From Cyanophora paradoxa (Eukaryota; Glaucocystophyceae; Cyanophorales; Cyanophoraceae): a stretch of DNA of 64,000 nt. Positions 11,212 to 23,004 of this stretch are shown here, piece after piece. A program made the translations under genes and the position numbers. The notes below the pieces were generated by a model. It saw only the letters and a program-made list of their open reading frames with translations. It ran no database searches and was not told the DNA's origin. The stretch lies in NCBI GenBank assembly GCA_004431415.1, contig QPMI01000408.1:248001-312000 (forward strand), in the 5' to 3' direction. Each line of letters begins with the position of its first letter. Position 1 is the first letter of the stretch.

Positions 11212-13405
11212 TCACCAGGAAAACTGGGAGGCGGGGCGCCCAGCGAACATGGAGCGGGCGGCGGCCTCGGCGCCGGGGTCGTGCCGGCGGCTGAGCGCGA
11301 ACGGGTTGTCCGGCCCCAGGCCCAGGTTGACCCTCACGGCGACCTCGGGGCGGAGTCCGTCCCGCAGTACCTGCCAAGCCATCAGACGTCGACGCGGGCG
11401 GGCGGGCGCGGGCGGGGGCCGCCGGGCGGGCGCGGCACCTCGTAGGGGCGGAGGTCGACGGGCGCGGGGGGCCGAATGTCCGCGCAGAGGCGCAGGTCCT
11501 CTAGGGCCGGCAGCGCGGCGATTGCCGCCGCCTCGGCCCCGGAGAGCGGCCGGTCCAGGCTCAGGAAGAGATGCGCGAGGGCCCGTTGCACGCCGGCGCC
11601 GCCGAGTAGGCTCGCCACGTCCTCGCCGGCCGGGCCGCGGGGGCTGGCCGCCTGGTTATGGGTAGGAACGCCTGTGCGCGAAGAAACACAGGCGGCCGCG
11701 GGTGAGATCTAGAGGGGTCGGGGCGCGCAGGCTGCAGCTGCGTGGGCGGGCGGGCGCGCTGGGCGCACTGAGGAGCCTCAGCTGCAGCCGCTCCAGGCGG
11801 GGCGCGCTGTAGATCGCATCCGCCAGGGCCCGCAGCGTCGCCCGCGTCCGGTCGGGGTCGGACGTCGCGGAGCAGAAGCTGACGATCAGGCGCGCCTCCC
11901 GCAGGCTCGCGAGGCGGCCGAAGGCCAGGGCGGCGGCGGCCGCGGACTCGCCGCCGAACTGCGAACGCGTCGGAGTTCTGATCAGCGTGGTCTGCGCGGC
12001 CAAACGCGAAATGGAGACTCTGGGCCCGGGGCGCGCACCCGCAGCGATCGGAAGGACTCGAGGCGCGGCATGCGCCCGAGCGCGCCCCACGCTGCCCCTC
12101 CCTCAGTCAAAAACTCGCGAACACGGACGAATAACGACGCTAAGAAACTAAGTACAAAGTGCCGCAGTGCGCTCAAGAACCTTCATCGGAGAGCCCGACA
12201 AAGCAGTAGCGGGCCTCGGGGGACAGCCGAGGAAACTCGCCCCTCCTGCGCCCCGAAGAAATCACCAAGTGAGAAAGGAAGCTAGGGGGAAGCGAGCTCG
12301 AATGCGCGCACCTGTAGGGCACGGCCGGCCACTCGCCCCTGACGAACGCGACGGCTGCGAGGCTGGCGCCGGCGGGCCCCTCGGCGAGCGCCGCGACGCC
12401 CTCGCTGACGCCGTCGCGGGTCGACATGCGCTCGTCGACGACGGTGAGCCGCTGCAGGTGCGCCAGGCGCGAGAGGGCGGCGAGCACGCCGCCGGCCGCC
12501 CGGAAGGACGGGGAGACGAGGAGGGCGCGGAGGAGCGGGCACGCGGCGGCGATGGCGGCCGCCGCCTTGGGGCAGCAGCCGTGCGAGTGCTCGAAGGAGA
12601 GGGTCAGGCTGCGGAGGGCGCCGAAGGGGGCGAGGGCGGCGCGCAGCTCGGCGGCGTCCGGCCAGGCCAGGAACCGCCCGGAGCGGCCGCGGTCCGCGAC
12701 CGTGAGGCCGACGCTGAGGCCCTCCAGGCCGCTGGCCGCCCCCTCAGGCGGCCGCAGCGCCTCCAGCACGCCGAGGAGGTAGGCACGGACGAAGTCCTTG
12801 TCGACTTGCCGCGAGTAGTCGCGCGACTCGGAAGCGTTGCCGCAGACCTCCACCGTGACCTCCCGCAGCTGCGCCGGGCCGCCGCTGCTGCCGCTGTGGC
12901 TGCGCGCGATGGCCGCGAGGAGCCTGCGCGCTGCTTCCAGCGTGCGCCGGTTGGCCAGCTCGCCCGCCTCCCAGCTTCTTCTTGAGTCGCCCTCGGTGTC
13001 CGCCACCTCAACAATCTCTGGCCTGAGCGTGACGCTCGCGCCCCCGCCGAGCCGCAGCTTACGCTTCTCGATCATCGCCGCTGCTGCCTCGTACGCGCTC
13101 TCGCCGCTCTGCGCATGCTCGCCACTCGCCGCCGCGCCCTTTAGCTCGAAGTTCGCCCACTCCGTCTCCTCGACCACCCGCCGCCACCGCCTGCAACCAA
13201 TTGCTTAGCTATAGCAAGCGTTAGCGATGACGAAGCGGCTGGCGCGCGCAGGCGCGCGGGCGGACCTGCACACGCCGCGCAGGGGCCAGCTCGTCCGCAA
13301 CCCAAGCGCCCTGAAGATGTCGCTCATGATCTCCTCTGGCAGCGCATCGAACGGTCCTGTCGCTTGCGGGCACGCGCTTGCGCGTGCGTCCCACTCTCCC
13401 GACAT
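11212..13405 (-). CDS. F-box/LRR-type protein, copy A
   Basis: Likely substrate adaptor of an SCF ubiquitin ligase. Exon 1 (13405-13266) encodes an F-box: FDALPEEIMSDIFRALGL followed by SWPLRGVCR. Exon 2 (13190-12312) resumes RRWRRVVEETEW and carries irregular leucine-rich repeats such as AELRAALAPFGALRSLTLSF. Later exons give RGEFPRLS, WGALGRMPRLESFRSLR, FGGESAAAAALAFGRLASLR and a last exon ending in TGA at 11212-11214. It matches copy B (13718-15873) exon by exon, including the exon 1/2 junction within a Cys-Arg pair. One extra intron seems to split the equivalent of copy B exon 3 (donor after SDEG near 12186). The first ATG in the F-box frame was chosen; an upstream GTG frame has no support. 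The target is unknown. Confidence 0.85.
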
Positions 13406-13717
13406 TGATGTACGAGCGGCTGGATCTCCGGCGCTCACTCATCAGCTGCAGCGCGCAATCAGTGCGATTATATCGCAGCAGCATGCGCAGCGCACCCTCG
13501 AAGCCAGCTGTACATGTGAGACTCGACAGTCTCGACACGAGGGGGTACACGGCCCCACGATCAGACGCGACGGATAGCGCCAGCTCGATCTGGTTTCAAG
13601 CGCCGCGCATCTATAGCTACCAGAACTCTGCAGGCACTTGTACGTGCGTGGGCTTCGCCCTTGCATTCGACGACCACTGCGCGCTGCGAGCTAATCGTGA
13701 GACTCGCAGCCTCATAG
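13406..13717. promoter_or_regulatory. Bidirectional promoter region between F-box paralogues
   Basis: 312 bp separate the two ATGs of the head-to-head F-box genes. This is the only space for their promoters. No core element was identified. If the pair arose by inverted duplication, the symmetry axis lies here. Confidence 0.6.
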
Positions 13718-15873
13718 ATGTCCGGCGCCGGCCCGTCGGGAGAACGGCCCGGGAAGCGGGCCCGAGTCGAAGGAGAAGCAGTGGCCACGCCCCCGCAAGC
13801 GACGGGAGTGTTCGATGCGCTGCCGGATGCCGTCATGAGCGACGTCTTCAAGCAGCTCGGGCTGCGGGAGAGCTGGCCCCTGCGCGGCGTGTGTAGGTTC
13901 GCAGCCGCACGCGTACGCCTCGCTCGCCCCAGCCGCTGCGGTAGCGCTGGAAATCTTCCGGCGCTGTACATGTAGCTAAGCATTTGGTGGCGCAGGCGGT
14001 GGCGGCGGGTGGTCGAGGAGACGGAATGGGCGAGCTTCGAGCTGACAGGTGCGGCGGCGAGCGGCGAGCAGAGCGGCGAGAGCGTGTACGAAGCAGCGTC
14101 GGCGCTGTTCGAGAAGCGGACACTGCGGCTCGGCGGGGGCGCGAGTGTCACGCTCAGGCCGCAGCTTGCCGAATGTGCTGATCCCGATATCGGCACCGTC
14201 GGCGGCAACGTTAACAGCGAGCAGCAGGTGTCTGCAGCCGTGAAGAGCCACCGGCATAGCGTGTCGGCAGTGTGCAAGCTTCTCGGAGCCATCGCGCGCA
14301 GCCACGGCGGCAGCGGCCAGCTGCGGGAGGTGGTCGTCGAGCTTCGAGAGCCGGAGTATGTCGTCGCCGATCTCGTGGGAGTAGGGACGGTGAGCCTCCT
14401 GACCATCCACTTCCTCCGCGAATACCTTCTCGGCGTGCTGGAGGCGCTGCGGCCGCTTGGCGGCACGGCCAGCGGCCTGGAGGGACTCAGCATCGGCCTC
14501 ACGAGGCGCGAGCACGCGCACGGGCGGCCTCCCCCGCAGAACTCCTCGTGGATCGAGTGGCCAGACGCCGCCGAGCTGCGCGCCGCCCTCGCCCCCTTCG
14601 GCGCCCTCCGCTCGCTCGCGCTCTCCTTCAACATCGTGGACGAGGGCGTCGGCCCGGAGGCCGCGGCGGCCATCGCGGTCGCGTGCCCGCTCCTGCGCTC
14701 CGTGTCCCTGCGCCCGCGCCCCGACTCGATCCCGGCGGTCGTGGCGGCATTCGCGCCCCTGGCGCGCCTGCAGCGGCTGGTTGCGATGCTGGACGAGGCC
14801 GTGCTGGGGCCCGACTTCACGGCGCACAGGGGCGCCTGGGACGGCCTCGGAACGCTCGCCGACGGCGCCGCGGGCCGGAGCCTCCGCAGCTTCGCCTTCG
14901 TCCGTATGCTGGGGCTCTTCGAGTGAGTGAGCGCGAGCGCGAGCGCGTCGCCCTGCACCTGCACGAGCTGCGCCGCCCCGTGCTTTCCTCAAAGGGGGCC
15001 GGCCGGGCAGGCAGGGCCGCTTCCCGGAGCTCTCGGAGGGCCGCCGGGGTATGAGGTTCCTCGCCATCCCCGAGGCCGCCCTCGCGGCGCTGGCGCGCAT
15101 GCCGAACATCGAGTCCGTCGAGCCGCTGCGGGTGCCCGGCCCATGCCACTCGTAAGGGCCTCGCTGACGACGGCCCGATCGATTCCCCGCCAGTTCGGGG
15201 GCATACGCGGCGCGAACTTCGAGCGGATCGCGGCCCTGGGGCGCGTGGCGAGCCTGCGGGACGTCTCCGTGCACCTCGATTTCGGGAGAGAGGCTGTGGG
15301 AGAGGCCGCGGACCTCCTCCGCGCCACGGCCGAGGCGCTGGCCGGCCTCCCCCGCCTCCGCCTCAAGCTCACGCTGAGCAGTGCGGCCCGGGCCCGTCCG
15401 GATTCGAACCCGCGGCTCACTCGCGATCACGGCAGCGTTCCGCACGCCGGCCGAGCATGTCGCCCGGTTCCTCGAGAGCGCCGCCGTGCGGCGGGCCCTC
15501 GTCGAGCTCTCCCTGAGCGACTTCCGCCCCCCCGAGGAGGCCGTCGCGCGGGCGCTCGCCGCGCTGCCGGCCCTCCGCCGCCTCCGCCTGCACGCGCTCA
15601 TCGGCCCGGACGAGCCCCTCGGGCCCTTCGAGGTGTTCTACGCCCTCCCCCTTCCACTCCCCCCCCTCCCACTCACCCCCCCCCCCCCTCCCCCTGCAGG
15701 TCCTGCGGGACCTGCTCCTCGTCCCCCGCCCCGAGGTGCGGGTGGAGCTGGAGCTCGCCAGCGTCCTCGTCGACGTCCCCCTCGACGAAGACCGCGAGGC
15801 GGAGCTCAGCGCGCGGCTCGAGGAGCGCGAGGCCGCCATCCTCGCCCTGTTCCAAGGGCCCGCCTCGCTATAG
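13718..15873 (+). CDS. F-box/LRR-type protein, copy B
   Basis: Likely SCF ubiquitin-ligase adaptor, paralogue of copy A. Six exons join in frame: 13718-13896, 13996-14922, 15011-15131, 15194-15380, 15436-15632 and 15700-15873 (TAG). N-terminus MSGAGPSGERPGKRARVE is basic and may be a nuclear signal. The F-box follows (FDALPDAVMSDVFKQLGL, SWPLRGVCRRWRRV), then about ten irregular LRRs, for example ELRAALAPFGALRSLALSF and LPALRRLRLHALIG. Both copies share the stretches LGVLEALRP, ASGLEGLS and WPDAAELRAALAPFGALRSL, while the region between the F-box and LRRs has diverged. Introns are 55-100 bp. Exon 3 must start at 15011 rather than 15015 to avoid a stop codon. Substrate unknown. Confidence 0.9.
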
Positions 15874-16023
15874 GGGGCGCGGCAGCCCTCGCGCCGCGCC
15901 GGCCCGCCCTAATTTCCAGCTCTACCTCTGCCCCCCTTCTTTCCCTTTCCGGCCCACCCGTCTCAAAAAACCGCGCTCGTCGTTAGACACCAGGGCCCGA
16001 ATGTGTACACCGCTGCCGGCCGG

Positions 16024-19000
16024 TCACTTGGGCGCCGGCGCCGCCTGCGGAGCGGGGGCGATCAAGGGTCCGCTGCGGGGCGGGGGTACAGGGTACAGGG
16101 CAGGGCAACGGACCTCGGGGGCGGAGGTGGAGTTGGAGGCGGCCGCCGGGGCCGGCGCCCGCGGCACCTGCGGGGGCGGTCAGGGCGAACGAAGGTTCGG
16201 GAGGGGGGGGAAGGGGAGGGGGGTACGCCGCGCCTTCTCGAGGAGGGCGCCGACCTTCTTTCCGTACTCGGAGGACTTGGCGGTGTTCAGCAGCTGCGCC
16301 GAGCCGGCCTGGAGCGCTGTGAGGCGCAGGCAAAGACGGGGGGTAGGCGGACGGCAGAAGCAATGGCGTACCCTGGCGGAGGCGAGGGCGACGCCGCGTG
16401 CGGTCTCGGAGCGGAAGACGAAGGCGGCGGCGGCGGCGGCGGCGACGGCGAGGAAGAGGAGCGGGTTGCGGAGGAGCCAGAGGATCTCGTCGGCGCCGAA
16501 GAGCAGCAGGAGCCCGAAGACCCACAGGGGCACCCCGCGGAGGGCGGCCAGCGGGTCGGCGAGCGCCCGGTGGGCCTCCTGGAAGCTCGCCTCTGCGTCC
16601 CGCAGGAACCGCTCCCGCAGCGCCGCCCGCGCCTCCGGCTTGATCAGGTGCAGGCCGGCCTCGGCCCCGGCGTACGGGTCCGAGTCAGGGACGGCGGCGA
16701 GGTCGGCGGGGCCGGCGGCGCCGGCAGGGCCCGCCGGCGTGTCGGGGCCCTCCTCGGGCTTCTCGTCGGCCTCCTTCTCGAGGCGGAGGACGCAGAAGAG
16801 GTCCAGCATCTCCAGCGCCGCGCGGCGCGCGGGGACGAACGCCGCGTCCACGTCCGCGGGGCCCTTAAAGACGCGGGGAAGCTTCCTGTCGTCCTTGCGG
16901 AAGCGCTCCGCGAACCTAAAGAACATGGAATTGGCTTAAGATAGATAGACAGATAAGCTTGTGCCTTAGATAAGCACCGGCCGGCCATCTTGGAGAGGAA
17001 GACGTCGGGGGCGGCGACGGCGGCGACCTTGTCGCGGAGGGCGGACTCGGCGGCGGGGCCGAGCTCGGCGAGGGGTCCCTCGGCGGCCGCGCCGGAGACG
17101 CCGAGGCCCGTCAGGATGCTCGCCAGCGTCCCCCGCGACTTCTCCTGCGCCGACGCCACCACCTGCGCGGGGCAGCTCAGCGGAGGGGACGGAGCCAGCG
17201 GAGGCGTCTCGTCGAGGCGGGCGGACCTCGCGGAGGGCGCGCCACATGGTGCGCGGGTCGGCGCGCTCGAGCAGCGGCGCCGCCGCCTCCTGGATCCCCG
17301 TCGCCATCGCTTTCTGCGCCCAGGGGGTGAGACTCGCTTCTTCTTCTTCTTCTTTGAAGGGGGGTACGGCACCGTGACGTAGTCGACGGCGCGGCCGGCG
17401 AGCTTCTCGGCGGCGTCGCGGGCGCGGCCCTCCCCCGCCGCCTCCACCGCCGCCGCCGCCTCCTCCGCCCCGCTCCACGCCGCCCCGTCCACCGCGAGCT
17501 CTGCCGCCCCACGTCAGCCCGCCGGCCCTCCAAAGCTTAGATCTAATCTTCTACGCCGTTCTCCTTCTAGGGGACGGACCCTCGAGGGAGGCTGCGAGCT
17601 CCTCGCGGACGGCGCGGCGGGCCTCTGCGGCGCGGGCGCCGAAGCGGGCGAGGTCCGGCAGGCTCTTGGCGTCCACCTTGGCCGGCACCAGCGCGTCCAC
17701 GCGGGCCACGACCCCCCGCTGCGCCCGCTCCCGCAGCAGCGCCCCCTGCGGCTTCATGCACTTCGCCTCCACCTCCTGCAGCGCTGCGAACAAGGCTCTA
17801 AGAGCGAGGAGAAGGAGGGAGGAAGGGCGGCGGGGCACCCTTGGCGCGCAGGTCGGAGGCCACCTCCTCGAAGGCCCGTTTGGCGTACTGGTACTTCTGC
17901 GCCCCCGCCGCGTACTCCTTCGCCGCAGCCGCCAGCAGCTCGCCGGCGCGGGCGCCGGCCCCGGGCACGGGCTCGCCCCGCGCCGCCTCCTCAAACAGCG
18001 GCGCCGCCGCCGCGCGGAACGACTCCAGCGCCGCCTTGGCGATTTCGCCGCAGCGGAACTGGGCGACCATCTCCCGCTGCCCGGGCAGGTCCAGGTCCTT
18101 GTTCTCCCGGATCGCGTCCTGCGGGGGAACGTTTCGGGGCGCCGGGGGGGGGGTACGGGAAGCTGTGGGTGCGCACCCAGATGGAGCCGACGTAGTGCGA
18201 GAAGCCGTCGGCGGGTACCTCCTTCTTTTGGCGGCCCTTGAGGACGTACCCCGGATCCGAGCGGTCCGAGAACCTGCGGGCGTACCCGCTCAGAGGGCCG
18301 CCCGAGAGCCGCGGGGGGTACGTGACCCGCCTCTTCTTCAGGGACGCGATACCCTTCTCGAACGCCTCCTCCTCGTACACCTGCCGTCCACCACCTCGTG
18401 AGATGGGGGGCGGGGGAACAGCTTGGGGGGGTACGGCACCTTGTGGGGCAGGGAGACGAAGTCGAGGTCGAAGAAGTCGTCGACGGTGGACGACTCGAGG
18501 CCGGCCGGCTTCGAGAGGTTGCCCCAGATCGCCGCCAGGTCCTGTACCCGTGCCGGCTCGACAGGGGGCGGGGCTGGGGGAAGCGCGGGCCCGGGGTCGG
18601 GCGCTCGCCTTGCGGAGGATGCCCTCGAGCTCGGAGAGGGGCGGGCGGAGGTGGTCACGGATCACGAACATGAGCAGCTGCTTCCGGCCCCTGCGCGCAG
18701 CGGGGCGGTCGCGGGGCGGCCGGCCCGCGCGCGAGCGGGCGCCGCTGTGCGCACGAGGAGCGGTCGCGGTGGAAGAGGTGCAAATTGATCTCCAGAACGG
18801 TGCGGAGCAGGCCGTAGTTCGCGGCGTCGCGGCGGCCCACGTCCTGCGAGCGGGGCGCGGGCGGCGGTGAGCTGGCCGCGCGGTTGTGCGCGCAGGGGCG
18901 CGGGCGGCGCGAGCCTGGTTCCACATGTTGACCATGAGGACGTCGGCGATGGCGAGCGCGAAGAGCGCGATCTTGCGCTCGTACGCCTGCGGGGCGGGGC

Positions 19001-19576
19001 GGGAGCCGTTGGCGGCGGCGGCGGCGGCGGCGGCGGGCGCGGTTGCGGACTACGCCGGCCTCGCCGCGCTCGCGCGAGTCGGAGCCCTCGAGGTCCATAA
19101 CGATCGCCGAGGCGTCCGTCTTCGTGCCCGCCATCCACACGCCGCGGGTCGTCTGCGACCGCACATCCGGGTTCATCACCCGGAACTCCGTGCCGAAGAG
19201 CCTGTTCATGAGCGTGCCTGCGGCCGTGCGTTGGTGTACGTGAGCGCTGGCGCACTCGGCCGCGCCCGGCGCGGCGGCCGCCGGTCCCGGGCGGGCGCAC
19301 TCTTGCCGCCGCTCTGGCAACCCATGATGGCGAGGACGGAGAACTCGTCGCCGCGGTTGAGGATGCCAGCCAGCTGCAGGAACTCCTCCAGCCGCGGCCT
19401 GCGCCGGCGCTCAGCCGGGAAGACGCTCCGCGCGGGAGCACGAACGTGTAGGCGCCGTCGCTGTCGATGACATGCAGGTAAGGGCTCCCATCGGTGCCAG
19501 TGGAAATATGCTGCGGGTCCTCGTCCTCATTCGCAGGGTGGATGGGCGTGGGGCCCCTCGGCGAGGTAGCCGCCAT
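16024..19576 (-). CDS. SEY1: SEY1/RHD3/atlastin-type dynamin-like GTPase
   Basis: Membrane GTPase that fuses ER tubules. Many minus-strand exons run from ATG 19576 to TGA 16024-16026. In order: DSDGAYTF, RLEEFLQLAGILNRGDEF, P-loop GCQSGGKST (split by an intron after the Lys codon), RLFGTEFRVM, SQTTRGVWMA (switch I Thr), MDLEGSDSRERGE (G3 DxxG), FALAIADVLMVNMW, KQLLMFVIRDHL (G4 RD motif of the family), SLPHKV and the long helical stalk with EKGIASLKKRR, FSHYVGSIWV and AQFRCGEIAKAALESFRA. Near the end come PLWVFGLLLLFGADEIL and NPLLFLAVAAAAAAAFVF, the paired membrane hairpin, then an amphipathic helix and a short Pro/Ala tail. This matches the plant/fungal RHD3-Sey1 pattern better than animal atlastin because of the long stalk. 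The joint between the first two exons is not resolved. It starts 50 bp from the DUF2103 gene. Confidence 0.9.
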
Positions 19577-19626
19577 GGCGCGATTCTTCAGCAGTACCCG
19601 GGCCCGGTCCACTCCCCCCTGACAAG
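19577..19626. promoter_or_regulatory. 50-bp gap between divergent start codons
   Basis: Only 50 bp lie between the ATG of the SEY1-type gene (minus, 19576) and the first ATG of the DUF2103 gene (plus, 19627). Either the transcripts overlap at their 5' ends, or one gene really starts further inside. Confidence 0.55.
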
Positions 19627-21877
19627 ATGGCGCAGGCCTTCCTTTCGGTCCGCCGACTCCCTCCTCGCGCGCTCTTCTCCGCGCTGAATCGCCGCAGCTG
19701 CTCCTTGGCGGTCCGGGACTCGCGGCCTCTGGTTCTGGTTGGAGCTCGAGCAGGTGCGTCCCCGCGGCTTTCCGCCACGCCACGGCCACCCCTCGGCGCG
19801 ACAGGAGCCCGCCAGCGCCGCCCCGAGGCGCCCGCTGAGGCCCGCGTGCGCCGGCACGCAGATTCTTGGGCGCACCCGAGAGCGAGCGGGACGCGTGGCG
19901 TCGGCGGAGGAGGAGATGCGTCCGGGGCGCGGTATCGCTTGAGCACGCCGGCGACGCGCCGGCCCCGGTGATCGAGGCCCGATCCGGCGGGGCGCGCGGC
20001 GGTCGCGGCGGCGGCAACAGCGGCGCGGGCGACGGGAGGCAGCCGCAGAAGCCCAAGTCTCAGGCGGGCAAGCTGTCGGACATCGCCGATCTCGCGAAGA
20101 GCAGCGGGAAGCAGCTGCGGCCCGCGAGCGCCAGCCCCACTGGATCGAATCCGAAGGCGGCGGCGGAGGCGCCGCCGCCGCGCAAGGCGAGCTTCGGCTA
20201 CGACAGCTTCGCGAACGCGCTGGACAGGCAGTTCCCTTCCGCCGGGCTCTCGGCGAGGGACCAGCTCGCGGCGGCCGAGGCGGAGGAGGCGGCGCTGCGT
20301 GCGCGCAAGGTCAAGCCGGGGCGGGGCGGCGCCGGCGCCGGCGCCGCGGCGCCGCCGCCGCCGGCGAAGGCGGGCGGGCAGCGGGCGCCGACGTCGCAGG
20401 CGGAGGTGTACAAGGAGTTCGCGGCGAAGCTCGGCACGCCGGCCTGGGACAAGCTCTCGGCCCTCAAGCCGGCCGTGGACGCCCAGGCGCTCCGCGCGGA
20501 GGCGGCGGCGGCGCAGGCGCAGGCGGCGGCCGCGGCGCAGGGCGGCGCGCGCCCGGCGCAGTCCGCTCCGGCGGGCCGGGGCAGCCCAAGTCGCAGCGGG
20601 AGCTGCTGGGGAAAGACCCGGCGGAGATGTACGAGGATTTCGCCCGCCACCTCCGGGGGTACGCCTTTCTTCGCGCTCGAGCCCTCCGATCGATCGAGTT
20701 TTATACGCTGACGGCCCGGCAGGGGCGGCCTTGAGAAGTTTCGGGTGACGAAGAGCATGAGCAAGCTGATCGGGCACCAGACGCGGGGGTACGCCGACCC
20801 CGGCGCCGAGAAGCGGGTGGCGGCCCCGGCGCCGGAGGCGCCCCGCACGGGCCGGGGGGCCCTCGCGCCTTCCGCCCTGGACCGGCCCTCCGGGAGCGGC
20901 GGGGGCAGCACGGGCGCCGCGGTCAAGAGCCTCCAGTTCCGGCGGCGGCACGGCTCGTCGGGCTCCGCCGGCTCCAGCGCGGGCGGCCAGCAGCGCCGGG
21001 GCCCGCTTTCCCCCCCCGGCATCCCCGCGAACCTCCCCCCCCGGGCCTTCCTCCGTACCCCCAGCCCCGAGCCCGAGGCGGGGGAGGGGGAGGGGGAGGA
21101 GGCGGGGATCGAGCCCATGGTCCTCCAGGACGAGGACTGGGTACCCCCGGCGGACGACCGGGACCCCGTACCCCCTCCTCCATCCCCCCGGGCGCAGGCC
21201 GCCTCCTCCCCGGCCCCGGCCCCCGCCCCGGTCCGCGACGGCCAGCGCGCCTGCGCCCCCGCCCGCCCGCCCTCGCTTACGCCTCGCAGGCCTCCTCCGC
21301 CCCCTCCTCCTCCCCCCCCTCCTCATCCGCCGGGCGGGGCCGGGTGGTGTGGAACCACAGCACGCACGTGCGCGGGCTCGTCGCCGTCCTCGAGGGCCTC
21401 GCCGCCGTCCCAGGCGTCTCCACCATCACCCCGGGTACGGCGCTGCTCCGTCTAAAGCTTGTACCCCCGCCTGGCCTGCCCGCCCGTCCGACCCTCGGCC
21501 TGGCAGGGGTGGTGGGGCGGGCGAAGAGCCGGCGGACGGAGGAGCTGGCGGTGCGCGTCTCGGTCTCCACGATGTCCGGCCACAAGCTCATCGCCCGCCG
21601 CGGCCGCCTCGTTCAAGAGGTAAGAGGGGGGGAGAGGGAAGGGGGGTAGAGAGAAGGGGTCTGCAGAGAGAGGGAGAAGGGGGCCAGAGGTGTGGCCAGC
21701 TTGCCTAGCCTGATGGCGTGCGCCGCCCCCGTCGTCCTCACGCCCTCGCCCCCGCAGGTGTTCGTGGTGACGAGCCTGGGGCGGGCGGAGCTGCAGGCGG
21801 CCGTCGACGCCGCCGCCGCCGCCGCCGCCGCCGCCAGCGCCGGCGGCGCCTCCGCCTTCTCCCACAAGGAGATCTAG
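19627..21877 (+). CDS. DUF2103-domain protein with long disordered N-terminal region
   Basis: The last two exons encode a domain matching DUF2103, a predicted metal-binding family known mainly from prokaryotes including cyanobacteria: VWNHSTHVRGLVAVLEGL, ITPG, then VSVSTMSGHKLIARRGRLVQ and, after an intron, EVFVVTSLGRAELQAAVD. His and Cys-free metal ligands are as in the family. The preceding exons are Gly/Ala/Pro-rich with GKLSDIADLAKSSGKQL, FGYDSFANALDRQFPS, SQAEVYKEFAAKLG and QRELLGKDPAEMYEDFARHL, a repeated motif of about 20 residues. MAQAFLSVRRLPPRALFSAL at 19627 is basic and Ser-rich, like a plastid or mitochondrial leader, which fits a cyanobacterial-type domain in an organelle (inference). 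The joints between 19.75 and 19.97 kb are not certain. TAG at 21875-21877. Function unknown. Confidence 0.75.
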
Positions 21878-23004
21878 CCACGTACCCCCGGCTCCGCGGT
21901 CGAAGAACTGAGCGGTCGGTCGTGCCGCTCCGGAAGCCGGGCGTGAGGGGTTGAGGGTCGGTGAGGGCCACGGGCACCGGTGGGCACCGGGGGGTGAGCG
22001 CCGGCACTGGCTGCCAGCCGCAGGCCCTTTGCCTCCGGATCCCCCTCCGTTGCGTAAAACCCCGCTCTCGTTTTGCGTCCTTCAAAGGAAGAGCGCGAGG
22101 ATCCGAAGACAAGGAGGGCCGGGGCACAGCGAATATATCAACTTCAGTACCAGCCGCCGCCGTGCACGTTGCCGTGGCGCCAGGCTCTTACTGTGCATCA
22201 TGGCATGCGGGCCGAGATGATGCGGCTGTCAGGCTATTTTTTGCGCATATGAAGAGAAAACACTGTGGGGAAAAAAGCGAAAACTATGATGAATCAGCGA
22301 AGTGGAAAAAAACTGTTTGGAAACTATGATGAATGATTTGCGGAAAGAATTGCCATGTTGCATGACTCATGATCAGCAGCATGAGCAGGCGAATATTGCA
22401 GCCGGAGCATTGCCTTATAATAGCGAATCATGATCAGTAGCTATAGTCACGACGGTGAGTCGTAGTAGTAGTAGTCAATGATAATAATGACTAGCAATGA
22501 TCTTGACCGGACCACAACTAGTACTGCAAATGAAGTTCTCGCCGCGGCCGCGGCTGGCGCCGGCCCGGGCGTGCGCATGCGCGCGCGTTCCTAGGCTTCG
22601 CTCGCCTTCGAGCTGGAGCGAGCTGCGCTCGGCTCCTGCTATAGCTAGCTGTCGCCCATGGACGGGCACACGGCGCTCAGCTACGCGCGCTTCCTGTTCG
22701 TCAGGTGCACATTCGCGCAGCGCAATGCAGCGAGGCCGCGCGCGTATTACGTTATGCGCTTAAGATCGGACTCCGGAGGCCCGAGCTCGCGGTCATTCCA
22801 GCGCCGGCGCTTGGCGCGGGCCGGCGCACGTGCACTCGTACGTGCACTGCGCCGCGGCGCACCGTACCGCGGCTCCGAAATCGAACTCGAATTCGAAGCC
22901 GCTGATCATGAGCCTCGGAGCCGGGTCGAGAGTCTAGATCTAGTTCTATTTCTACATCTAGATCTAGTTCTAGCCTAGTAGATCTAGAGCGCGCCTCCGC
23001 GCAG
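21878..23004. other. Intergenic / 5' region of antiporter gene
   Basis: 1.1 kb of AT-richer DNA after the DUF2103 gene. Many short palindromes (TCATGATCA near 22371 and 22428) and a CTAGATCTAGTTCTA cluster at 22930-22985 are present. The first exon of the antiporter, including its first membrane span, is expected here. An ATG at 22658 begins a 16-codon open stretch ending at a GT donor, but it could not be joined with certainty. Confidence 0.45.

Noticed and set aside
15390-15420. GGATTCGAACCC resembling a tRNA T-loop
   Set aside because: It is inside a 55-bp intron of F-box copy B, too short for a tRNA, and no acceptor or anticodon arms are present.
15980-16944. Plus-strand frames overlapping the SEY1-type gene
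   Set aside because: They are antisense shadows of exons with clear membrane-hairpin and stalk motifs on the minus strand.
22658-22705. ATG with a short open stretch as the antiporter start
   Set aside because: Could not be joined in phase to the first secure exon at 23005, and the sequence lacks the hydrophobic character of a first membrane span.
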